Of a stretch of DNA of 64,000 bases, positions 1 through 9,154 are shown in pieces. The stretch's first letter is position 1. Every line of letters starts with the position of its first letter. Position numbers and translations under genes: made by a program. The notes beneath the pieces were generated by a model. It worked only from the letters and a program-made list of their open reading frames with translations, had not been told where the DNA came from and ran no database searches. Source of the DNA: Ulvibacterium sp965228935 (GTDB lineage: Bacteria > Bacteroidota > Bacteroidia > Flavobacteriales > Flavobacteriaceae); the NCBI RefSeq assembly GCF_965228935.1, contig NZ_OZ245846.1, forward strand, positions 372,001 to 436,000, given 5' to 3'.

Positions 1-1127
1 GTATGCAGTTCGTTTACACCAGTGCCCCCAAACCGTTTAAGATTTAAAGCGGCTTCTTCATCAAGAATCGTTTCCATGAACGTGCAAGCTTCGGCATGAA
101 CTATTCCCTCGTTCAATAAAAGGAATCCATCCCCTGAGGCCGTGACCATATTCCCCCACCATAAGTGACCTATTTCGTGGGCGAAAACAGCTATTTCGTT
201 CTCCATAAGGGACTTTGGCCTGACCCAGAACATTCCCTGTTGGGAAGACCCACCCCATGTTGATGTCCCTAAAGTATTCGGAACTTCAACAATGGAATAT
301 CCTTCCCTTTCAATGTTACCCCATTTTCTTTCCAACTCGGAAAATATGTCTGTGACGGTCCCCAATAACTCTTCCGGGTCAGAACCTTCTTTTGTGATGC
401 GGCATATTGATATTCCGTTTCGGGTCGTTATATCGTAAGGGCCGGCCACGAATGACCGGGCCAATGGGATAGATGTCCGGTAAACCTCTATCCTTCTGTT
501 CCCTGACTCTTGCATCTTGGTCAGTTTGCCCTCCGTAACGGCATGCCATTCCCTAGGCAGGTCGAAGACGGATTTGCCCGTGCTGATCGACGTCTTGGCA
601 AGGGACACTTCTCCCTGAACATCGAACAACGGTATGGGATGCCATGCATTGTTCCATGAACCGATCGCCCCATCTTCATTGATATCAAAACAACAGGTAT
701 CCGTTGGGTTGCCGGAAACTGAAAAGGAAACGGTTATGCTCTGTTCTCTTTTGAAGGGTTTTACGAACCTGATATGCGCCAAGGTCACATCAGGAATCGC
801 ATGATTTTGTTGGTTCAAAACAATCGATTTCGCACCTTTAGAGGATACTTGATCAAATTTCATACTTGCCCCATTGGAACCAAGTATTGCCAGCGTAGGC
901 CCCAGGGAATTTTCCTCTTGTAGCTCTAGGGTTATCTTTCCTTTGATTCGGATCTTTTCCTCATCAGGTACAAGAGTAATCTCCATATCAAGATTAGCTA
1001 TCCTCCACCCCCATCCATTCTTGACGTGAGGCTCCATGGCAATGGAATCAATGCTTACTTGACCCGTAGATATAAATAGAACAAAAAACAAAGTTGCCGT
1101 CAATAGATTGGTAATAGGGGATTTCAT
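1..1127 (-). CDS. M1-family metallopeptidase, C-terminal part outside window
   Basis: The frame opens with ATG at 1127 and runs without a stop off the left edge, giving 375 codons. Residues 1 to about 23 form a hydrophobic signal peptide, so the protein is exported. HEIGHLWWG begins at residue 317 and a Glu (E340) follows 18 residues after the second His, which is the HExxH-x18-E zinc signature of M1 (gluzincin) aminopeptidases. The Trp-Trp-Gly after the motif is also typical. M1 enzymes trim N-terminal residues from peptides; the substrate cannot be told here. I did not find a clear GAMEN exopeptidase loop in the part that is present, so specificity may differ from classical aminopeptidase N. 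It lies 284 bp downstream of the permease gene on the same strand, with a dispersed repeat in between. Family assignment is firm, the role is not. Confidence 0.85.
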   Translation of the reverse strand, partial: MKSPITNLLTATLFFVLFISTGQVSIDSIAMEPHVKNGWGWRIANLDMEITLVPDEEKIRIKGKITLELQEENSLGPTLAILGSNGASMKFDQVSSKGAKSIVLNQQNHAIPDVTLAHIRFVKPFKREQSITVSFSVSGNPTDTCCFDINEDGAIGSWNNAWHPIPLFDVQGEVSLAKTSISTGKSVFDLPREWHAVTEGKLTKMQESGNRRIEVYRTSIPLARSFVAGPYDITTRNGISICRITKEGSDPEELLGTVTDIFSELERKWGNIEREGYSIVEVPNTLGTSTWGGSSQQGMFWVRPKSLMENEIAVFAHEIGHLWWGNMVTASGDGFLLLNEGIVHAEACTFMETILDEEAALNLKRFGGTGVNELH

Positions 1128-1303
1128 GTTGAAAATATAGATGATGATTATTTCATATAGGTTAACGGTCTTGCTCGAAGAGTGACCGTTTATACTTACG
1201 ACGAATCATGACATCAATTGTTACAGTCCAAGTAGAAAGAGCGAACTAGAAGTAATTGTTCGTATTGATTGAAGAAACGGTGAAAGTGTTCTCTCTGAGA
1301 GTT

Positions 1304-1372
1304 CTTAAAAACGGCCAGTTAAAAGAACAAAATGGAGGAAAAGATGGAGTCCTACAATAGGTTGGTTTTATG
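1304..1372 (-). repeat. Dispersed intergenic repeat, copy 1
   Basis: Read on the minus strand it runs from ataaaaccaacc, through a pyrimidine-rich middle, to ttaactggccgtttttaag, matching the other copies at both ends. It fills much of the 284-bp gap between the permease stop at 1412 and the M1 peptidase start at 1127. Nothing else was recognised in that gap. Confidence 0.5.
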
Positions 1373-1411
1373 AAACGAATGATCAATCTTTCGTATCAAG
1401 GAAATCCGTGG

Positions 1412-4123
1412 CTATTCCGATTTCAAAGATTCGACAGGATTCGACCTGACAGCCGAATAGATTCGATGGCCAACTGTCAGAAATGATATGGATATCATCG
1501 TCAAAGCCGGAAAGATAAAAATGTCAAGACCTAGATTTATATTGTAGGCATATCCTTCCAGCCAGGCCCTTCCCCCATAGAGGATTACCGGAATTGCCAG
1601 AAGTAGGGCAATTGCCAACAGTACGAGGTATTCCTTGGAGAGAAGGAACATCAGTCTGCCCGTACCGGCCCCAAGAACCTTTCTTATCCCTATTTCCTTG
1701 ACTTTTAAGACCACGGAAAAAGAGACCATTGCGAAAAGGCCTATACAAGCAATAAAAATCGTAAGAATGGCGAATGTCAAGAAGAGGTTTCCAAATTGCG
1801 TCACGGACTTATATTGCCCATTGTAGACATCTTCCAAAAAAAAGTAGTCGAGTGGATTACCGGGAAAAAATTCTTGATATGTCCTCTCTGCATGGGCAAT
1901 CGTTTCACGAACTTCCGATACGTTCATCTTGATGGAGATGTAGTTGCGTTCATTTTTCCCGAACTGTAATATGTAGGGCTGGTGGGAGTCCCTTAACGAT
2001 TGCCAGTGAAAGTCATCGACTACACCTACTATATCGAGCGTATCGACGTCATCGATGTCCAAGAGCTTTTCGTTTACCGCCCTTTCAGGCGAACCCAGCC
2101 CGAATGCCCGGACCGCTTCTTTGTTGATGATCACCATGTTTTCATTCGGTCGTCTCGCCGTAAATGGACTTCCCGCAATCAGTTCCAGACCATAGGTTTC
2201 CAGAAATTCCGGGCCCACATGGAAACTCCGTCCATACTTTCCAGGTTTTGAAATCTCGCCCAATTTTTGTATCAGCAAGGAAGTATTGTCGATTTGCCCA
2301 GGTATGAAACGAGAACCGGACACGTTGGAAATCGAACCATGATTTGCCAGCTCCTCGGTAAAGGTTTTGAAGGTAGGTTGGATGTAGGCCTGAAAAGTTG
2401 CCAGATCGGGAAAATCACCATTGATTACTTTAGGTCCTTTCAACACCAGGATTTTTTCGATGTCCATTCCCAACTCTTGATCCATCATATAATTTATTTG
2501 CCTATATACCAAATAAGTCCCGGCTATAAGCAAAAGAGAAACCAGGAATTGGAAGGTGACAAGGCCCTTTCGCAAATCAAGATTTCCAGCTTTAAGCTTT
2601 TTGTTTCCTCCCATTATGCTGACAGGCTTAAAGCCCGATAGTATAAAGGCCGGATATAATCCTGAGATTATAGATCCCAGGAGAACGACCGCCAAATAGT
2701 ATCCCCAGAACATTGGGATAGCGAACAGACCCAAAGTCAATTCAGTTCCCATGGTCTTACTTAAAAATGGCAGTCCCAAAAATACAAGAACGATGGCCAA
2801 TAGTGCAGCAAGGAAATTGATCAGGACGGATTCAAGAACAAATTGACCAATTAATTGCTTCCTTTGGGCACCGATCGACTTTCTGACACCTACCTCTTTT
2901 GCCCTTTGCATGGAGCGGGCAGTGGAGAGATTGATGTAGTTGACATAGGCGATGAACAAGATGAGAAATGCTATGATACCAAAAATCCAGATGTACTCGA
3001 TCGCCCCCTTGTTTTTTACGTAGTCCGGATAAGCATAAGATTCAGATTTCAGGTGGATATCCGCGATTGGTTGCATACGGATTTTCTCTTCGGCACTTTT
3101 GTCGGGATTCCATTCTCCCTTATGATCGTCCATAAACCGATCTAGTTTTTGATGTACCTCCGCTAGTTGAGCACGGTCATCCAGCTTTACATAAGTGGCG
3201 AACCAGGGAATGTGATAGTTTCTTTGAATTGCCCCGCCCCAGCCAAGTTCCAGAAAATTTTCGAGTGTGAACAGGAAATCAAACTGTAAATGGCCGTTGG
3301 AAGGAGGATTCTCCAAGACTCCTGTCACCGTATATGTTCCTTTTGACGGACCTCCCTCAATATCCAAAGCTTTGCCCACGGGATCCGTCTTTCCAAAATA
3401 TTTTTTGGCGGTACTTTCGGTAATGACAACACTGAACTTATCCTTAAGAACTCTGGTGGTACCGGCACTCCCTTGTAAAAAAGGAAAATCGAACACTTCC
3501 AAAAATGAGCCGTCCACAAAAAACATGGTCGAGCCTTCTTGGGTAAATGGTTCATTGTGGTCAGGATTGGTGACCACGGCATCCCCGCTCGAAACATATA
3601 ATCTTACATAATCCTTAATTTCAGGGATTTCCTTCTTTGATATTGCCCCAACCGAATGGGCCATATAGGGCATTGAGCCTTGGTCTTCGCCGTTCATGGT
3701 CTTGTCGACGATAAGCCTATGGATATTTTGGTGGCCCTTGTGGAAGGTATCGTAGCTAAGCTCAAAATAAATATATTGACATATCAGAACACATGCGGCT
3801 AGACCTATACTTAGGCCGCCAATATTGATCAGGGAATACCATTTATTCCCGATCAGGCTGCGATAGCCCATTTTAAGATTGCTTTTGTGCAGACCGAAGT
3901 TCATGGTATTGATGGTTTTTGATCTGATCAGCGCAAAGGGCCTCAAATAGTTTAAGGCCTGATACCAGTAATCAAGTTTTGCCCTGAAAAGCGAGCTCTC
4001 CTTCTCGACATTGCAGAACCTTTCTTCAAGATCACCAAAGACCTCCTCTGCCAAATCTTTCCTAAGCAATCGCTTCAGGAGCAGTTTGGGAAGTCTGGGG
4101 TGTATTTTCCTTTTTTTCACCAC
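1412..4123 (-). CDS. MacB/FtsX-type ABC transporter permease with N-terminal prefix domain
   Basis: This 903-residue membrane protein has the layout of the large Bacteroidota FtsX-type permeases. Residues about 8-60 form a soluble prefix (RKDLAEEVFGDLEERF) of the kind usually found with PadR regulators. A first membrane segment (98-120) is followed by a MacB-like periplasmic domain, then an FtsX core near 380-520 with the cytoplasmic sequence EVGVRKSIGA (410-419). A second periplasmic domain and a second FtsX core with EIGIRKVLGA near the C-terminus follow. Such permeases couple an ATPase to export or periplasmic mechanotransmission; no ATPase gene is in the window. Upstream on the same strand are PadR and a ConA-like secreted protein (66 bp gap), so the three probably form one operon. 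It closely resembles the permease at 5498-8260. Substrate unknown. Confidence 0.88.
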   Translation of the reverse strand: MVKKRKIHPRLPKLLLKRLLRKDLAEEVFGDLEERFCNVEKESSLFRAKLDYWYQALNYLRPFALIRSKTINTMNFGLHKSNLKMGYRSLIGNKWYSLINIGGLSIGLAACVLICQYIYFELSYDTFHKGHQNIHRLIVDKTMNGEDQGSMPYMAHSVGAISKKEIPEIKDYVRLYVSSGDAVVTNPDHNEPFTQEGSTMFFVDGSFLEVFDFPFLQGSAGTTRVLKDKFSVVITESTAKKYFGKTDPVGKALDIEGGPSKGTYTVTGVLENPPSNGHLQFDFLFTLENFLELGWGGAIQRNYHIPWFATYVKLDDRAQLAEVHQKLDRFMDDHKGEWNPDKSAEEKIRMQPIADIHLKSESYAYPDYVKNKGAIEYIWIFGIIAFLILFIAYVNYINLSTARSMQRAKEVGVRKSIGAQRKQLIGQFVLESVLINFLAALLAIVLVFLGLPFLSKTMGTELTLGLFAIPMFWGYYLAVVLLGSIISGLYPAFILSGFKPVSIMGGNKKLKAGNLDLRKGLVTFQFLVSLLLIAGTYLVYRQINYMMDQELGMDIEKILVLKGPKVINGDFPDLATFQAYIQPTFKTFTEELANHGSISNVSGSRFIPGQIDNTSLLIQKLGEISKPGKYGRSFHVGPEFLETYGLELIAGSPFTARRPNENMVIINKEAVRAFGLGSPERAVNEKLLDIDDVDTLDIVGVVDDFHWQSLRDSHQPYILQFGKNERNYISIKMNVSEVRETIAHAERTYQEFFPGNPLDYFFLEDVYNGQYKSVTQFGNLFLTFAILTIFIACIGLFAMVSFSVVLKVKEIGIRKVLGAGTGRLMFLLSKEYLVLLAIALLLAIPVILYGGRAWLEGYAYNINLGLDIFIFPALTMISISFLTVGHRIYSAVRSNPVESLKSE

Positions 4124-4189
4124 GGTCTAGAGGTCTATACAAAACTCCCTGAATTTTAGTTTTGTGTGCGAAACCCTGGATTGTTCAGA

Positions 4190-4810
4190 TCACTTGTTTT
4201 TGACGATACTGAGGTTTTTGAACCGTCCATCGTCCGAATCTACCCAAAGTCCAAGTTTACCGCTCTTTCTTTTGCTTATTTGTTTGACCGCCAATGTGGC
4301 CTTCCCAGCATGGTCTACATATACCTTGACTTCTGGAAAGTCGATTACGATGCGAGCATGGAACCAGCTATTGGGATCAGGTATCGGATCAATGGCGTTC
4401 TCATATTTCCCCGGGAATTTTTCTCGTAGGATATTCCAGTCATTGTCCGGCGCGGCTATATATTGTATCGCATTCCCACTTTTCTCCTTACTTTTAAAGT
4501 TGAAGGGCCGAAAATAAACGGCATCATAGTTTTCATTGTCCAGGCCATGAAATGCCAGACCTAGGAAACTCACCTTGTCATTACCCTTTATATCGAGCTC
4601 TATGGTACCATTTCCAAAATCGACCCCATCGAGCCATAGCAGGGCAGTACCGCCCGTATTTTCAATGTGGATGACGCCTTCCTCGAAGCTGGCCTTGCAA
4701 TTATGCTCGGTCCAATGTTCCGGATCGAACAATTTATTGGACTCCTGGGAATAGATACTGGTTATAAACAGTAGCGTAATCGCCGTCAGGAGGGTTTTGA
4801 TTTCTCTCAT
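4190..4810 (-). CDS. Secreted ConA-like / DUF1080-like domain protein
   Basis: The 206-residue product starts with a signal peptide (residues 1-21, ending SIYSQ). The rest looks like a single concanavalin-A-like jelly roll of the DUF1080 (3-keto-disaccharide hydrolase) or LamG type: a hydrophobic strand FLGLAFHGLDNENYDAVYFR at about 82-101, then a conserved Trp-Phe-His-Ala-Arg segment and a C-terminal strand with KLGLWVDSDDGRFKNL. Proteins of this fold bind or cleave carbohydrate; no catalytic residues can be assigned with confidence. It starts 3 bp after the PadR stop and precedes the permease, so it is cotranscribed with both. A truncated relative sits directly before the third permease (10566-10976), which suggests a recurring partnership. 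Function beyond the fold is unknown. Confidence 0.72.
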   Translation of the reverse strand: MREIKTLLTAITLLFITSIYSQESNKLFDPEHWTEHNCKASFEEGVIHIENTGGTALLWLDGVDFGNGTIELDIKGNDKVSFLGLAFHGLDNENYDAVYFRPFNFKSKEKSGNAIQYIAAPDNDWNILREKFPGKYENAIDPIPDPNSWFHARIVIDFPEVKVYVDHAGKATLAVKQISKRKSGKLGLWVDSDDGRFKNLSIVKNK

Positions 4811-4813
4811 CTT

Positions 4814-5185
4814 CTATGATATTTTACCGTCCAACTGGATGGTCGGCCAGCCATTAAAAGCAAATTTTATAAATGCTGGATACTGGTTCCAGAGGGACAG
4901 CTTAAGGTCCCGAGATACGGACAGGGCGCGCTGCCCACTGGCCGTAATAGTGTATATACGTTTTCTCCGACCACCTCGTACCGCTGTTGATTCGCCCATT
5001 TTAGAGGTCAAGAACCCCTTTTTGGAAAGTCGATCCAAAGCGGAATGGGTTGCCCCAATGGATACGCTCCTCCCGGTCTGTGCCCCGAACTCGTCCGCAA
5101 CCTTGAGCGCATAGGCTTCTTGTTCCAGTATGCCCACTAACAAGAGGACGACCTCTTCGAATTCCCCCAAACGTGTTTCTTTCAT
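4814..5185 (-). CDS. PadR-family transcriptional regulator
   Basis: A 123-residue winged-helix protein: LGEFEEVVLLLVGILEQEAYAL, the usual PadR opening, is followed by a recognition segment (SIGATHSALDRLSKKGFLTS, about 41-60) and the wing RGGRRKRIYTITASGQRAL. PadR proteins are small dimeric repressors released by ligands, cell-envelope signals or unknown cues. It is the first gene of a likely operon with the ConA-like protein and the 903-residue permease. A long inverted repeat 86-142 bp upstream of its ATG brackets a TATATTTG -7 element and is a good autoregulatory operator candidate. A second PadR with its own prefix-type permease lies at 8224-8553, so the module occurs twice here. Confidence 0.9.
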   Translation of the reverse strand: MKETRLGEFEEVVLLLVGILEQEAYALKVADEFGAQTGRSVSIGATHSALDRLSKKGFLTSKMGESTAVRGGRRKRIYTITASGQRALSVSRDLKLSLWNQYPAFIKFAFNGWPTIQLDGKIS

Positions 5186-5270
5186 GGTATTTCAGTTATA
5201 TGGGTAATCAAAATCATTCAATATATTCAAATCTTCTTAGCTGTATAATGACGTTCATCCAATTCAAATA

Positions 5271-5327
5271 TTACTAAATTGTAGAACAAATATAAACAAA
5301 GATTTTATATATTCTACATTTTAGTAA
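5271..5327 (-). promoter_or_regulatory. Long inverted repeat flanking the PadR/ConA/permease promoter
   Basis: Arms of 16 bp (5271-5286, TTACTAAATTGTAGAA, and 5312-5327, whose complement is TTACTAAAATGTAGAA) match at 15 of 16 positions and are 25 bp apart. Read on the minus strand, the spacer contains TATATTTG, which fits the Bacteroidota -7 consensus TAnnTTTG. The position upstream of the PadR start at 5185 fits two PadR dimers closing the promoter. The operator role is inferred from position and symmetry. Confidence 0.6.
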
Positions 5328-5383
5328 GTAATTAACAAAAAAATTAGATTTGATTGTTCCTAGTAGAGTGTATACTAACCCCC

Positions 5384-5446
5384 TTAAAACGACGAATTAA
5401 TGAGACTTACTGGCAAGAGGTGATGGATTCCCAAGAATTGTTCATT
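5384..5446 (-). repeat. Dispersed intergenic repeat, copy 2
   Basis: On the minus strand it reads aattcttgggaatcc, a pyrimidine-rich stretch, then gtctcattaattcgtcg followed by tttta. It shares both end blocks with the copy at 17513 almost exactly. It lies in the 312-bp gap between the second permease and PadR, downstream of the terminator and upstream of the inverted repeat. Confidence 0.7.
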
Positions 5447-5471
5447 TCACTAAACTGTTAAAAAATCCTCG

Positions 5472-5492
5472 AAAAAAGCCAAGAGGCTTTTT
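5472..5492 (-). terminator. Intrinsic terminator after the second permease
   Basis: On the minus strand AAAAAGCC, loop TCTT, GGCTTTTTT forms an 8-bp stem with a T run, beginning 6 bp after the permease stop codon. It separates the two PadR/permease modules. Confidence 0.75.
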
Positions 5493-5497
5493 GTGGA

Positions 5498-8260
5498 CTA
5501 CTCGGGTCTCAAAGCGTCAACGGGATTGGAAGTTGCTGTGGAATAGGTTTGCCGGCTAACGGTCAAAATGGCTATCACAAATAGTACCAATGCCGGGGCC
5601 AGAACGATGTCGACGCCCATCTCCGTTCGAAAGGCATAATTGGCCAACCACAATTTTCCGAAGTACAGGATAGCGGGAATCGATAGGATTACGGCCATAC
5701 CGAGCATCACAAGGTATTCCTTGGACAACAGCAGCATCAGATTGCCCGTACTCGCACCCAACACTTTCCGGATCCCGATTTCCTTCATCTTAAGGTTTGC
5801 CGAATAGGAAACAAGCGCGAAAAGACCGATACAGCCAATAAAAATCGCAAGTAGCGAAAAGCCCAAAAACAGGTTTCCGAACTGTATGTCCTCCCGATAT
5901 TGTCGGTCAAAGGCATCGTCCATAAAAAAGTAATCGAAGGGATTGTCCGGATAGAATGTGTTATAGATACTCTCGATATAGGCCAGTGATACAGCGATAT
6001 CGGAAGTGCCGATCTTTGCGGAAATAAAGACATTGATACCTCCGCCCGACCTCAGTACATAAGGGGTGTGGGCGTCCTTTAGGGACTGCCAGTGAAAATC
6101 CTTGACCACCCCTGCTATGGTCCTTGGTCTCGAACCTATCATTATTTTTTCCTGCAGTGCATCCCGTGGGGAGCCCAGGCCATAGGCTCTCAAGGCCTCT
6201 TGGTTGACGATCACATATTCATCCTTTGCCATGTCCTCGCTAAAGGATCCTCCTGCCAAAAGTTCAAGACCATAGGTTTCCACAAAGCCCGTACCGATGG
6301 GGAAGGACTTGCCATATTTACCGGCACTCTCCGGTTCCCCCATCTTTCGGATGTCCTGTCTTGAGATATTCCGGGACATCCCGGGAACGGCCCTCGAACC
6401 GGTGACCGAGCTAATGGAACTATGGGCCTCCAGTTCTCTTCTGAAAGCATCGAAAGTAGTCCTGCCAAAGGCCTGTGATGCCCTGATCTGTTCCATGTCC
6501 GTACCGTCGGTGACCTCTGGGGCGTCCGGAACGATGGTAGGGCCCTTTAAGACTAGGATCTTTTCTATGTCCATGCCCAGCTCTTGGCTTTTCATAAAGG
6601 TGACCTGTTTGTATACCAAAAAGGTTCCCGCAATCAGTAAAAGGGATGTAACGAACTGAAAGGCGATGAGCCCTTTTCTTAGATTGAGGTTTCCCAGCGA
6701 GGCCGATTTGCCACCTCCCAAGGCGCTGATAGGCCTAAAGGAGGACAATACGAATGCGGGATAAAGCCCTGATAAAATCGACCCCAGGACAACAACGGCC
6801 AAGAAGGAGACCCAGAACAACATGCTATTGAAAAGACCGTAGTCGAGTTCCTTGCCGATAACGGAACCCAGTAAGGGCAGGGCCGACAGGGCAAATCCCA
6901 GGGCCAACATTGCGGCCGTCAGATTGACCAAAAAGGATTCCGTAAGGAACTGACGGACCAATTGTTTTTTTTGGGCACCGATGGATTTTCGTATGCCGAC
7001 CTCCTTCGCCCGGTGCATCGAACGGGCGGTGGAAAGATTGATATAGTTGAACCATGCCGTAAATAGGATGAAAAAAGCGATCAAGGCAAAGATTCGAACG
7101 TTGAGCAGGTTGCCCTTGTTCGCCGCATAGTCGGGAATGGCATAGGTGCCGGATTTTAAGTGAATATCGCCCAGGGGCTGTAAAACGGTCTTCTCAACGC
7201 CCCTGTTCTCCGAAATTACCTCCCCTTTGTATTTCAGCAGCAGTGCGTCCAATTTTTCGCCGACCATTGCCGGATCACTGGTACCGCCCACGGTAAAATA
7301 GGTGCCGTACCATTTCCTTTCCCAGCCGCCGTACCGGTTTACGGAACCCCCGTTCCCCACTTTCCAAAAATTCTCCAGGGGCAATAAAAAATCGAACCGT
7401 AAATGGCTGTTCAGCGGTAGTTTTTCCAAAACACCGGTTACGGTGTAGTCCCCGGGAGAATTGCCCCCGTCTATCCGAATGCCCTTCCCCAAGGGGTTTT
7501 CCGGGCCAAAGTACTTTTGGGCAATCTCCTCTGTGATTACGATATCGTAAAGTCCGTCCAGTACCGATTCCGGCGTACCGGCCTTCAACGGAAAATTGAA
7601 CCGGTCCAGGAAACTTTTGTCAACGAACAGAAAATCGGCCGCATCTTCACCGATGGGTTTCCCGATTTCGGGATTTGTCACCACCGCACTCTCATCTGCT
7701 TGATAGACCCTTACAAAACCATCAATTTCGGGAATCTCTGCCTCCGCCGTCTCCGCAAAGGCATAGGAGGTATATGGGGCCGAGCCTTTTTCACCACCCT
7801 CCTTCGTCTCGCCGATGACGACCCGATAGGTATTCTTCAGGTTGTCATGGAACCTGTCGTAACTAAACTCAAAATGAACATAGGCCGCGATCAATAGGCA
7901 AACGCCCATACCGATGCCCAGGCTTAGTATATTGATCGATGAATGGACCTTGTTTCTCCATAGGTTCCGCTTTGCGATGATCAGATAGTGTTTGTACATG
8001 GCAGCGTTCGTTTTAAAAGGGTTAAGGATGCTGAACCCGATAAGAATATGTAGCATGTCCAACCAGTATTTTGTGCATGCGTAGGGTTTTCCGCTCCTGG
8101 ACAGCCTGTCCCAATACATCTCCTCCAGGTCACCGAGGAATTCATCGTGTTGTGCCTTCTTGAGAAACTTGGAAGCGAGCCAATTGGCCAGGGCCGGTGT
8201 TCCGCTCTTTTTATTTTGTTCCACTACAGGGTAAACTTCAATTGCGGAATGAGCTCCCAC
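5498..8260 (-). CDS. MacB/FtsX-type ABC transporter permease with N-terminal prefix domain
   Basis: This 920-residue permease has the same architecture as the one at 1412-4123: a soluble N-terminal prefix (KFLKKAQHDEFLGDLEEMYW), a first membrane helix (NILSLGIGMGVCLLIAAYV), two MacB-like periplasmic regions, and two FtsX cores marked by EVGIRKSIGA and EIGIRKVLGA. The two proteins align along their whole length with many identical blocks, so they are paralogues. The ATG at 8260 overlaps the PadR gene by 37 bp. A GTG at about 8224 that overlaps the PadR TAG stop (TAGTG) is an equally good, translationally coupled start and would drop only the first 12 residues. PadR would therefore control it directly. 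A clear terminator follows. Transported substrate or partner ATPase is not evident. Confidence 0.88.
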   Translation of the reverse strand: MGAHSAIEVYPVVEQNKKSGTPALANWLASKFLKKAQHDEFLGDLEEMYWDRLSRSGKPYACTKYWLDMLHILIGFSILNPFKTNAAMYKHYLIIAKRNLWRNKVHSSINILSLGIGMGVCLLIAAYVHFEFSYDRFHDNLKNTYRVVIGETKEGGEKGSAPYTSYAFAETAEAEIPEIDGFVRVYQADESAVVTNPEIGKPIGEDAADFLFVDKSFLDRFNFPLKAGTPESVLDGLYDIVITEEIAQKYFGPENPLGKGIRIDGGNSPGDYTVTGVLEKLPLNSHLRFDFLLPLENFWKVGNGGSVNRYGGWERKWYGTYFTVGGTSDPAMVGEKLDALLLKYKGEVISENRGVEKTVLQPLGDIHLKSGTYAIPDYAANKGNLLNVRIFALIAFFILFTAWFNYINLSTARSMHRAKEVGIRKSIGAQKKQLVRQFLTESFLVNLTAAMLALGFALSALPLLGSVIGKELDYGLFNSMLFWVSFLAVVVLGSILSGLYPAFVLSSFRPISALGGGKSASLGNLNLRKGLIAFQFVTSLLLIAGTFLVYKQVTFMKSQELGMDIEKILVLKGPTIVPDAPEVTDGTDMEQIRASQAFGRTTFDAFRRELEAHSSISSVTGSRAVPGMSRNISRQDIRKMGEPESAGKYGKSFPIGTGFVETYGLELLAGGSFSEDMAKDEYVIVNQEALRAYGLGSPRDALQEKIMIGSRPRTIAGVVKDFHWQSLKDAHTPYVLRSGGGINVFISAKIGTSDIAVSLAYIESIYNTFYPDNPFDYFFMDDAFDRQYREDIQFGNLFLGFSLLAIFIGCIGLFALVSYSANLKMKEIGIRKVLGASTGNLMLLLSKEYLVMLGMAVILSIPAILYFGKLWLANYAFRTEMGVDIVLAPALVLFVIAILTVSRQTYSTATSNPVDALRPE

Positions 8261-8553
8261 ATTTTTTGGCGCACTTCCTGTGCGGCCTTTAATTGTCTTA
8301 ATCCCGAATCGGTTATTTTGAAAAACCGTTTGCTCCGTCCCCCCCTCTTCTCCGTGCTTCCACCTATTTCCGATCGCAACAGTCCCTTGTCCTGCAAACG
8401 ATAGAGCGTTATATGTACCGCCCCCAATAGGATTGACCGCCCGGAATGCCGTTCGACCTCCTTCTTTATTGAGATACCATATCCCTTACCGTCCAGGATA
8501 CATACGGCGAGCAGTACCAGTTCCTCAAATTCGCCAAGCCCTTTGTTCCCCAT
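8224..8553 (-). CDS. PadR-family transcriptional regulator
   Basis: A 109-residue PadR protein: LGEFEELVLLAVCILDGKGY opening, recognition helix region SILLGAVHITLYRLQDKGLL (about 40-59), and wing RGGRSKRFFKITDSGLRQL. It is shorter than, but clearly related to, the PadR at 4814-5185. Its 3' end overlaps the downstream permease gene, so the two are translationally coupled and the permease is the likely target. The AT-rich leader (TATATTTG read on the minus strand just upstream, then TATAATATATAATG) contains a -7-like element. I found no long inverted repeat here comparable to that of the first PadR. Confidence 0.9.
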   Translation of the reverse strand: MGNKGLGEFEELVLLAVCILDGKGYGISIKKEVERHSGRSILLGAVHITLYRLQDKGLLRSEIGGSTEKRGGRSKRFFKITDSGLRQLKAAQEVRQKMWELIPQLKFTL

Positions 8554-8644
8554 TAGTTATACATTATATATTATACAAATATATAAATAATATCCAAACT
8601 TCATACTTTTTTTGTTCATTGGACTTTTTATGAGAGGGGAGAGT

Positions 8645-8840
8645 ACTTTAAAATGGCAACTTCTTAGGACAGAAAAGGAAAATGGTCCGTTTCCCTTAAA
8701 TGGTTGGTTTTTCAAGACAGTCAAGGATTCTTTAACGATCTCTTCCTCGAATTCTTTTATCAGTTTTTCGACCTATTTTTATCCAAAAAGACTTTTGAAC
8801 GGTCTTATCCAACTGAATCCAGATCGACGAAAGCCTAGAA
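8645..8840 (-). repeat. Dispersed intergenic repeat, copy 3, with long extension
   Basis: The core (8645-8712) on the minus strand reads aaaaaccaacc, then aaggga, a pyrimidine-rich middle and gtcctaagaagttgccattt. Beyond the core, 8713-8840 matches the flank of copy 4 (17583-17705) over about 125 bp, for example atttttatccaaaaa and cttttgaa in the same order. The 601-bp gap 8554-9154 contains this element; I see no gene in the remainder. Confidence 0.6.
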
Positions 8841-9154
8841 ATGGGTGGTTTCATCCTCATTGCTCGGATAAGGTACTATTATACTCTAGAACGACCATTT
8901 TACAGGATTTCTCATAAACTAATAATGAATACTCCCGGTTGGGTAGCCACTAAGGATGTAACCATAGGCATGGGATACTTTCTATCAAGATATAAAAAGC
9001 TTTTATGAGAAGCGATCAAATACCAATTATCTCACGATTTGTTATAATTTCCGTAAAAAAGGTAAGTTTGCCTCCGTCCAATGTCCGGTAAAATGAGGGC
9101 ATTATTCAATTGAGCGGTAAAACGTTTTTTATGGCTTTTGAATGAACCGGACCC

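Noticed and set aside
2267..2641. Plus-strand frame of 124 codons opposite the first permease
   Set aside because: It lies wholly inside the permease gene, has no family-like sequence and follows the codon phase of the opposite strand.
9083..9152. Inverted repeat GTCCGGT/ACCGGAC
   Set aside because: Arms of 7 bp are about 55 bp apart, partly inside no known signal; expected by chance at this distance.
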